DNA from: Elusimicrobia bacterium RBG_16_66_12
Lineage (GTDB): Bacteria > Elusimicrobiota > Elusimicrobia > UBA1565 > UBA9628
Assembly: GCA_001800005.1 (NCBI GenBank)
Contig: MGUL01000080.1
Span: 46,788-55,738, forward strand
Direction: 5' to 3'
Length of the DNA: 8,951 nt
Shown here: piece by piece, positions 1 to 5,767 of the stretch
Position numbering within the stretch: the stretch's first letter is position 1
Layout: every line of letters begins with the position of its first letter
The notes under the pieces: model-generated
Told to the model about the DNA's origin: nothing
The model's database searches: none
Seen by the model: only the letters and a program-made list of their open reading frames with translations
Program-made: the position numbers and the translations under genes

Positions 1-1
1 G

Positions 2-1093
2 CGCGCCTTGCCGTTCTGGAGGAATTATTTTCTTTGCGCGGCCGTCGCCGGACTGATCATCATCCCGTTCGAGCGTCGATGGCTGGAGACCGTGTTGTTC
101 TCGAGGCCGGGCGCGCTGATTTCATCGGGCTACGCGCGCGGGCTGGACGAATTGGTCACTTTGTCCGCAAGGCCGTGGGAATACCTCATTCCTTCCATCG
201 ACCATCCGCTGTGGGGACGGTTCGTCGCGCGCTTCAGCCGGCGGCTTCTCCACGGGAGCAATATTCCGGAGCAGACCCTCTACCTTGGATTCGTTCCGCT
301 GGCCCTGGCGGCCTTCGGCTGGGCGGCTTCGCGCCGGCGGAGCTTGAGCTCTCGGCACGAGACCTTGCTGCGGATCTTCTCGCTGGGCGCGCTTTGGACG
401 GCGTTCTTGTCCGTCCCGCCGTACATTCCCGCCGGCCCCGTCAAGATCCCGACCTTGTCCTATTTCGCGTTCCACGTCGCGCCCATGTTCCGCGCGTACG
501 GCCGGTTCGGAATCTGGGCCGTTTTCTTCGTCGCTTGCGCGGCGGCCACGAGCCTCGCCCATGCCGCGCGGCGCATGCCGGCGGCCCGCTTCCGGGCGCT
601 GTGCGCCGCGTCGTTTCTTCTGCTGGCGCTCGAGTATTGGAGCATTCCGACCGAGTTCGCGGTTTCGGTCCGAACCCCGCCGCCGGTCTACAGCTGGCTG
701 GCCCGGCAGCCGGGGGACTTTATCGTCGCCGAGTATCCGATGATGCCGTATGACGAGGCGTCCTTTTATGAGTATCTTTTTTGGCAGCGGATTCACGGCA
801 AGCGGCTCGTGAACGGCGCGCCGCGCGGAAACGGGACGGCATGGGCGTATTTCGAGCGGGTGCGGGATTTGTCCAAGCCGGAGGTCGTTTCCCTGCTGCG
901 GGATGCCGGAGTTCGTTATATCCTGGTCCACCCGGCGATGTACGAAGAGGGGCCGATTCCCAGCCGGCTCAAGCGCTACTATCCGTTCGCGGCCGCGGCG
1001 CTGACTTACAATGACGGCAAGGTTCCCGGCAATCCGCGGCTGCCGAAGGCGTACCAGGTGTTCGGGAGCGATCGGGTGTACGCGCTCGACTGA
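2..1093 (+). CDS. Polytopic membrane protein, GT-C/YfhO-like, C-terminal part (5' truncated by window)
   Basis: The reading frame is open from the first complete codon, so the gene begins upstream; the TTG at 8 is not a convincing start. About 363 residues are visible. Hydrophobic segments lie near residues 8-22, 93-110, 122-140, 168-186 and 198-213. They are followed by a soluble C-terminal domain of about 145 residues ending in Leu-Asp. The Phe-Arg-Ala-Tyr-Gly-Arg-Phe-Gly stretch just before the fourth visible membrane segment is typical of large membrane proteins of the GT-C/YfhO type found in polysaccharide clusters. The catalytic first periplasmic loop expected of GT-C enzymes would be upstream, so activity cannot be judged. 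It probably acts in the inner membrane on lipid-linked sugars, which is inference from context. The stop codon lies inside a segment duplicated at 3421. Alternative: a membrane protein of unknown function. Confidence 0.75.
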   Translation, partial: RALPFWRNYFLCAAVAGLIIIPFERRWLETVLFSRPGALISSGYARGLDELVTLSARPWEYLIPSIDHPLWGRFVARFSRRLLHGSNIPEQTLYLGFVPLALAAFGWAASRRRSLSSRHETLLRIFSLGALWTAFLSVPPYIPAGPVKIPTLSYFAFHVAPMFRAYGRFGIWAVFFVACAAATSLAHAARRMPAARFRALCAASFLLLALEYWSIPTEFAVSVRTPPPVYSWLARQPGDFIVAEYPMMPYDEASFYEYLFWQRIHGKRLVNGAPRGNGTAWAYFERVRDLSKPEVVSLLRDAGVRYILVHPAMYEEGPIPSRLKRYYPFAAAALTYNDGKVPGNPRLPKAYQVFGSDRVYALD

Positions 1094-1205
1094 CGGAACC
1101 CGCGCGGCGGGCGCTCCTTTCGGCGTCCTGTTGAACGCGGTGATGCTGCGCCAGGCCCGCACCATCGCCGCGCAACGAGGCCGCATGTCGTCGCATTATC
1201 TATAA
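1086..1205 (+). pseudogene. Truncated 5' stub of a GT4 glycosyltransferase, paralogue of the gene at 3442
   Basis: Positions 1086-1155 align without gaps to 3421-3490, the leader and first codons of the intact glycosyltransferase. I count 51 of 70 identical bases by eye. Translated in the matching frame, both copies give the same 13 residues, FGVLLNAVMLRQ plus the preceding TDGTR box a few residues earlier. Most differences inside the FGVLLNAVMLRQ block are silent, so this stretch evolved as coding sequence. The codon matching the ATG at 3442 is GCG here, and similarity ends after the Leu-Arg-Gln. The frame then runs about 16 more codons to a TAA at 1203-1205. No glycosyltransferase body follows. 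This is best read as the remnant of a second GT4 gene whose remainder was deleted. The upstream membrane-protein gene stops within the duplicated segment. Confidence 0.7.
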
Positions 1206-1206
1206 T
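1195..1206 (+). promoter_or_regulatory. Candidate promoter -10 element (TATAAT)
   Basis: A perfect TATAAT at 1201-1206 sits in an otherwise GC-rich gap just before the colC-colD pair. It forms part of a small AT-rich dyad, ATTAT-CT-ATAAT. No good -35 box is visible 16-18 bases upstream, and there is no extended -10 TG. A start near 1213 would give a leader of roughly 70 bases containing the small ORF at 1245. An activator-dependent promoter is possible, as is chance. Confidence 0.35.
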
Positions 1207-1244
1207 CTGCGGATGGTGCAGAGGTTCCGGGGGGAAGCGTCTCA

Positions 1245-1289
1245 ATGGTGATCGGATGCTCCTTTGTCGTCATGTGCGGTGCCAAGTGA
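1245..1289 (+). CDS. Possible 14-codon leader ORF overlapping the colC start
   Basis: ATG at 1245 opens MVIGCSFVVMCGAK and stops at TGA 1287-1289. The purine-rich run GGGGGGAAG at 1229-1237 is about 8-10 bases upstream and is the best ribosome-binding candidate in the gap. The stop overlaps the GTG start of the next gene as GTGA, a usual arrangement for translational coupling. That GTG has no convincing binding site of its own, so ribosomes finishing the small ORF could re-initiate on it. The peptide has no recognised function, and nothing shows that it is made. Confidence 0.25.
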   Translation: MVIGCSFVVMCGAK

Positions 1290-2239
1290 AAAAACGCATC
1301 CTCCTGACCGGCGGCAGCGGCATGGTCGGCCGGAACCTCCTCGAACATCCTGAGATCGGGCGATTCGAGGTCCTTTCCCCAGACAGCCGCGAGCTCGACC
1401 TGTTGGATCCCAATGCGGTCGAAGCCTATCTGCGCCTGCAGAAACCCGATTTGATCATCCACGCTGCCGGACGCGTCGGCGGCATCCAAGCCAACCTGAA
1501 GGCGCCCGTCCGATTCCTGATGGAAAACCTCGATATGGGACGTAACGTGATAGGGGCTGCGAGGTCCGCCGGTGTGAAGCAATTGCTCAATCTTGGGAGT
1601 TCCTGCATGTATCCCCGGAACGCGCCCACCCCGTTTCATGAAGAGATGGTCTTGCAGGGTGAGCTGGAGCCGACCAACGAAGGGTATGCGCTCGCCAAGA
1701 TCGTCATCGCGCGCCTTTGTAAGTACATATCCAGGGAAGACCCTGCTTACCAGTATAAGTCCCTGATTCCCTGCAATATCTATGGCCGCTACGACCGGTT
1801 CGATTCTGCGAGTTCGCATTTGGTGGCGGCCGTCATCCATAAAATCCATGAGGCGAAGATGTCCTCGCTGACATCCGTGGAAATATGGGGTGATGGCGTT
1901 GCCCGTCGCGAATTTATTTACGCCGGAGATGTGGCGGATTGCTTGATCAGATCGATCGATCACTTCGGCGCTCTGCCTCAGATGATGAACGTGGGCTGTG
2001 GGGGCGACTCCACGATCGACGAGTATTACCAGATCGTCGCTGAAGTCATCGGCTATCGGGGGGCGTTCCATCATGACGTCACCAAGCCCGCGGGAATGAT
2101 GCGCAAGCTGGTCTCGACCCAAAAAGCGCAGGCATGGGGCTGGCGCGCCGAGACCGCTTTGCGCGACGGCATCGCGAAGACGTACGACTACTATCTGCAG
2201 ATGCGCAACCAAAAAGCCGATCCGAGGGCGACACGATGA
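1286..2239 (+). CDS. colC: GDP-L-fucose-synthase-family 5-epimerase/4-reductase, probable GDP-L-colitose synthase (ColC-like)
   Basis: This is a 317-residue extended short-chain dehydrogenase/reductase, matching the usual length of about 320. The NAD(P)-binding loop is GGSGMVG at residues 9-15. The catalytic set of the GDP-fucose-synthase family is visible: Ser105 and Cys107 in GSSCMYP, Tyr134 and Lys138 in GYALAK, and His178 in SSHLVAA. The phrase WGDGVARREFIYAGD and the late GMMRKL also fit this family. GTG 1286 is chosen over ATG 1256 because the Rossmann strand starts at KKRILLTGG and the GTG overlaps a short upstream ORF. The enzyme epimerises C5 (and C3 in fucose synthesis) and reduces the C4 ketone of a GDP-4-keto-6-deoxymannose derivative. 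Beside a ColD-type dehydratase, GDP-L-colitose is the more likely product; GDP-L-fucose remains possible. Parts of this gene are visibly more AT-rich than gmd. Confidence 0.85.
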   Translation: MKKRILLTGGSGMVGRNLLEHPEIGRFEVLSPDSRELDLLDPNAVEAYLRLQKPDLIIHAAGRVGGIQANLKAPVRFLMENLDMGRNVIGAARSAGVKQLLNLGSSCMYPRNAPTPFHEEMVLQGELEPTNEGYALAKIVIARLCKYISREDPAYQYKSLIPCNIYGRYDRFDSASSHLVAAVIHKIHEAKMSSLTSVEIWGDGVARREFIYAGDVADCLIRSIDHFGALPQMMNVGCGGDSTIDEYYQIVAEVIGYRGAFHHDVTKPAGMMRKLVSTQKAQAWGWRAETALRDGIAKTYDYYLQMRNQKADPRATR

Positions 2240-3417
2240 TCCCATTGATGAGAAATGCATTCCTGGGCGAGGCCCAGACGCGCCGGGCGCTGGCCGATTT
2301 CATCCTCCACGCTCCGCGGCTCAGCATGGACGTGAAATGCCGGGAATTCGAGAGCACCTTCGCCTCCCAGGAGGGCCGCGCGGCCGCGGTCCTCTTCAAT
2401 AGCGGCGGCAGCGCCAATCTGGCCATGGTCCAGGCCCTCAAGAACATCGGGCGGCTGAAGGACGGCGACAAGGTCGGCTTCTCGGCCGTGACGTGGTCGA
2501 CGAACATCATGCCCCTGATCCAGCTCGGCCTGAGGCCCGTCCCGGTCGACTGCGACCGCTCCACGCTGAACGTCATGTCGACGGAGCTGGCGCGCGTCAT
2601 CAGCCAGAAAAAACTGAAAGCCATGTTCCTGACGAACGTCCTCGGGTTGTGCGGGGACCTTCCCGCCATCCGCGCGCTGTGCAAGGCCAAGGGCGTGATC
2701 CTGTTCGAGGACAACTGCGAGGCGCTCGGCACGGAGCTGCCCGAGGGGCGCGCGGGATCGTTCGGCGTCATGTCCAGTTTTTCCTTCTATGTCGCGCACC
2801 ATATGTCGACGATCGAAGGCGGCGTCGTCTGCGTGGACGACCCCGAGCTCGAGGAGATGCTCCGGATCGTTCGGGCGAACGGCTGGGACCGCAACTTGAC
2901 GGCCCGGCAGCAGGCGCGGCTGAGAAAGACGCATGGCATCAAGGATGAATTCCAGTCGAAGTACACGTTCTACGATCTGGGCTACAATCTGCGGCCCAGT
3001 GAGATCACGGGCTTTTTGGGGCTTGAGCAGCTCAAGCATCTTGACGCCGCTGTCGGAGCGCGCGAAGCCAACTATGATCGCTTTGCTCTCTCATTGGCGG
3101 GCAGCGAGGATCTCCTCAGCCTGAACCGGTCGCATATCACCCGGTTGTCGAATTTCGCGTTTCCCGTCCTCTGCCGCACGCCGAAGATAAAACGACGCGT
3201 TCTCGCGCGCTTCCAGGCGGCAGGAATCGAGACTCGGCCCCTGATAGCCGGCAATATGGTCCGCCAACCTTTCTATGCCAAATACGTGGGCGGCCCGCCG
3301 CCGCGCTTGCCCGGAGCCGACTTCTTCCATGACAATTCGTTCTATTTCGGGAATTATCCGGAGCTGACCGAGGAAGACTGCTTGGCGATCGAAAGCTGCT
3401 TGCGAAGAACAGCATGA
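2236..3417 (+). CDS. colD: GDP-4-keto-6-deoxy-D-mannose 3-dehydratase (ColD-type PLP enzyme)
   Basis: This is a 393-residue protein of the DegT/DnrJ/EryC1/StrS fold. ATG 2236 overlaps the previous stop as ATGA and has GAGGG at 2224-2228 as a ribosome-binding site, so the pair is translationally coupled. The PLP pyridine-nitrogen Asp is Asp159 in LFEDNCEALG. In SFYVAHHMSTIEGG, where sugar aminotransferases carry the Schiff-base Lys, this protein has His188-His189. His at that position marks the ColD/RfbH 3-dehydratases, which remove the C3 hydroxyl instead of transaminating C4. Further ColD-like stretches are GWDRNL, YNLRPSEITG and GIETRPLIAGN. The size fits ColD (about 388) rather than the longer iron-sulfur enzyme RfbH. 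With Gmd in the cluster, the predicted substrate is GDP-4-keto-6-deoxymannose, with glutamate as co-substrate. The product would be GDP-4-keto-3,6-dideoxymannose for the preceding gene's enzyme. Confidence 0.88.
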   Translation: MIPLMRNAFLGEAQTRRALADFILHAPRLSMDVKCREFESTFASQEGRAAAVLFNSGGSANLAMVQALKNIGRLKDGDKVGFSAVTWSTNIMPLIQLGLRPVPVDCDRSTLNVMSTELARVISQKKLKAMFLTNVLGLCGDLPAIRALCKAKGVILFEDNCEALGTELPEGRAGSFGVMSSFSFYVAHHMSTIEGGVVCVDDPELEEMLRIVRANGWDRNLTARQQARLRKTHGIKDEFQSKYTFYDLGYNLRPSEITGFLGLEQLKHLDAAVGAREANYDRFALSLAGSEDLLSLNRSHITRLSNFAFPVLCRTPKIKRRVLARFQAAGIETRPLIAGNMVRQPFYAKYVGGPPPRLPGADFFHDNSFYFGNYPELTEEDCLAIESCLRRTA

Positions 3418-3441
3418 CTCTTGACTGACGGAACTCGGACA

Positions 3442-4602
3442 ATGGAAGCCTCCTTCGGCGTCCTGCTGAATGCCGTCATGCTTCGTCAGCCCCTGACCGG
3501 GATCGGGCACTACACGCAGCGCCTGGGGATCGGTTTGGAGCGACATCCCGACATCGACCGTGTTCTCTACTTCGAACGCTTCAGTTGGAGTTCGACCCGG
3601 CCGCGCCGGGTTCGGCAAGCGCCTCTCGAGGGGAAAGCAAAGGAGCAGATCCGGCGCATCCCGCTGGCGGCAGATCTCTACCACTGCCTGCGCCGGGCGT
3701 GCTTTCGGCTGGCCAGCGGCCGTTCCGGGGCGGCGTTATACCATGAGCCGAATTACCTGCTGATGCCGTTCGACGGGCCTAGTGTGGCGACCATCCACGA
3801 CCTGTCTTATCTCCATTACCCGCAGTTCCATCCCAAAGAGCGCATCCGGCGTATGGACAAGGGGATGCCGGAGACTCTGCGGCGCGCGGATCATCTGATT
3901 GCGGTTTCCGAGTTCGTCCGCGCAGAAGTCATAAAGATTCTCGGCGTGTCCGCGGATAGGATCACGGCCATTCCCGAGGGCGCGGACGAGTCCTTTCGAG
4001 TTCGCCGCTGGGACGAATGTGAGCCGGTTCTGAGTCGTTATGGCCTCAACGGCTTGAAGTATCTCTTGACCGTGGGTACGCTGGAGCCGCGCAAGAATCT
4101 CCTCGGATTGATCACCGCATATTCCCGTCTACCAGAAAAGATCCAGGCGGAGCATCCTTTGGTCGTTGTCGGGATGAAAGGTTGGCTGTCGGACGCCTTG
4201 GAGCGGCGGATGGAACCACTGGAACGTCAGGGGCGCGTGCGCCGGCTCGGTTATGTCGCTTCCGAGGATCTTCCGTTCATCTATGCCGCCGCTCACGCTT
4301 TCGCCTTCCCTTCCTTCTACGAAGGCTTCGGATTGCCGCCTCTCGAGGCGATGGCTTGCGGCGTGCCCGTGATGATCTCGAACAGGTCTTCTCTCCCGGA
4401 GGTCGCGGGTGACGTCGCGCTTCAAGTCGACCCGGAGGATGTGGAGGCCATGACGCGGGGTCTGGAAAGACTGCTGTGCGACGCTGCCTTCCGGGAGAAA
4501 GCGACGACTGCCGGCCCACGGCGCGCGGCCGAGTTCACCTGGGAACGTTGTGTCGATCGCACTGTTGCCGTTTATCGCCAGGTGCTTTCCGCCGCCTCCT
4601 GA
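3442..4602 (+). CDS. GT4-family glycosyltransferase (MtfB-like)
   Basis: This 386-residue GT-B retaining glycosyltransferase probably adds one sugar to a cytoplasmic lipid-linked glycan; the sugar cannot be read from sequence. The N-terminal acceptor domain opens with GVLLNAVMLRQPLTGIGHYT, which includes the glycine-rich loop usual near the start of GT4 enzymes. The C-terminal donor domain has VGTLEPRKN and the E-x7-E motif EGFGLPPLE, with Glu294 and Glu302, followed by AMACGVPV. ATG 3442 is preferred: CGGAA ends 8 bases before it and the family fold starts just after. A TTG at 3421 would only add seven residues. It starts 24 bases after colD, so it is probably in the same operon. Its leader and first codons are duplicated as a stub at 1086. 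Overall resemblance is to mannosyltransferases of the MtfB/WbdB group. Confidence 0.88.
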   Translation: MEASFGVLLNAVMLRQPLTGIGHYTQRLGIGLERHPDIDRVLYFERFSWSSTRPRRVRQAPLEGKAKEQIRRIPLAADLYHCLRRACFRLASGRSGAALYHEPNYLLMPFDGPSVATIHDLSYLHYPQFHPKERIRRMDKGMPETLRRADHLIAVSEFVRAEVIKILGVSADRITAIPEGADESFRVRRWDECEPVLSRYGLNGLKYLLTVGTLEPRKNLLGLITAYSRLPEKIQAEHPLVVVGMKGWLSDALERRMEPLERQGRVRRLGYVASEDLPFIYAAAHAFAFPSFYEGFGLPPLEAMACGVPVMISNRSSLPEVAGDVALQVDPEDVEAMTRGLERLLCDAAFREKATTAGPRRAAEFTWERCVDRTVAVYRQVLSAAS

Positions 4603-4650
4603 TGGCGACGGACCAAGACGCGTTCACGCTCGTTTTGCTTCAATAGCGGG

Positions 4651-5739
4651 ATGAAGAAGGCGCTCATCACCGGCATCACCGGACAGGACGGCTCCTACCT
4701 CGCCGAGTTCCTGCTCGAGAAAGGCTACGAGGTCCACGGTGTCAAGCGCCGGACCTCCCTCTTCAACACAGACCGCATCGACCATCTCTTCCACGACCCG
4801 CACGAGAAGGGGCTGCGCCTCGCCATTCACCATGGGGACATGACCGACTCCTCGAGCCTGGTGCGAATCCTCCAGCAGGTTCGGCCGGACGAGGTCTACA
4901 ATCTGGCCGCCCAGAGCCACGTGGCCGTCAGCTTCCAGCAGCCCGAGTACACCGCCAACACCGACGCGCTGGGGACCCTGCGCCTGCTCGAGGCCATCCG
5001 CAACCTGGGCCTGGCCAAGAAGACCCGCTTCTACCAAGCCTCCACCTCCGAGCTCTTCGGCAAGGTCCAGGAGACGCCGCAGAGAGAGACCACGCCCTTC
5101 TACCCGCGTTCGCCCTACGGCGCGGCCAAGCTGTACGCGTACTGGATCACGGTGAACTACCGCGAGGCCTACGGCCTCTACGCCTGCAACGGCATCCTGT
5201 TCAATCACGAGTCGCCGCGCCGGGGGGAGACCTTCGTCACGCGCAAGATCACCCGCGGCCTGGCGCGAATCAAGATGGGCCTCGACAAGACCGTCTGGCT
5301 CGGGAACCTCGACGCCAAGCGCGACTGGGGCCACGCCCGCGACTTCGTGGAGATGATGTGGCTGATGCTCCAGAAGCCCGTGCCGCGCGATTACGTGGCC
5401 GCCACAGGCCGCCAGAACTCGGTGCGGGAGTTCGTCGAGGCGACCGCCTCCGAGCTGGACATCGACCTGGTCTGGAAAGGAAAAGGCCGCGGCGAACACG
5501 GCGTGGACCGGCGCACGGGCAAGACCATCGTCGCCCTCGACCCGCGCTACCTGCGCCCGGCCGAGGTGGAGACCCTTCTCGGCGACGCGCGCAAGGCCCG
5601 CAAGGAGCTCGGCTGGAAGCCCCGCGTCAGCTTCGATGCCCTCGTCCGCGAGATGGCCCGCGAGGACCTCGCCATCGCTCGTCGCGAAGCCTTGGTCAAG
5701 AAGGCGGGCTACGCCGCGCCCCCGCGCATGGCCGACTGA
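4651..5739 (+). CDS. gmd: GDP-mannose 4,6-dehydratase
   Basis: This is a 362-residue protein, close to the usual 345-375, complete and unmistakable. It converts GDP-D-mannose to GDP-4-keto-6-deoxy-D-mannose in the cytoplasm, using bound NADP. The cofactor loop is GITGQDG at residues 8-14. The catalytic Thr132 and Glu134 lie in ASTSELFG, and Tyr156 and Lys160 in SPYGAAK. The RRGETFVTRKI stretch is characteristic of Gmd. The ribosome-binding site before ATG 4651 is weak (AGCGGG). The 48 bases separating it from the glycosyltransferase hold no clear promoter or terminator. It supplies the substrate for the ColD-like enzyme encoded upstream. Sampled lines of this gene are about 67-72 percent GC against about 52-53 percent in the middle of colC, so the pathway genes may have different histories. 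Confidence 0.96.
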   Translation: MKKALITGITGQDGSYLAEFLLEKGYEVHGVKRRTSLFNTDRIDHLFHDPHEKGLRLAIHHGDMTDSSSLVRILQQVRPDEVYNLAAQSHVAVSFQQPEYTANTDALGTLRLLEAIRNLGLAKKTRFYQASTSELFGKVQETPQRETTPFYPRSPYGAAKLYAYWITVNYREAYGLYACNGILFNHESPRRGETFVTRKITRGLARIKMGLDKTVWLGNLDAKRDWGHARDFVEMMWLMLQKPVPRDYVAATGRQNSVREFVEATASELDIDLVWKGKGRGEHGVDRRTGKTIVALDPRYLRPAEVETLLGDARKARKELGWKPRVSFDALVREMAREDLAIARREALVKKAGYAAPPRMAD

Positions 5740-5767
5740 CGGCGGGCCGCCCCTGTGGACTTCTGAG

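Noticed and set aside
1256..1285. ATG 1256 as the start of the epimerase/reductase
   Set aside because: It adds ten residues before the first Rossmann strand that the family lacks. GTG 1286 starts at the expected place and overlaps a short upstream ORF.
2236..3417. Reading the DegT-fold protein as a GDP-perosamine-type sugar aminotransferase
   Set aside because: The Schiff-base Lys is replaced by His within SFYVAHHMSTIEGG, the signature of 3-dehydratases such as ColD.
5636..5767. A start at 5636 for the double glycosyltransferase
   Set aside because: It would overlap the end of gmd by about 100 bases and add an Arg/Pro-rich tail. ATG 5768 sits directly before the first beta-strand.
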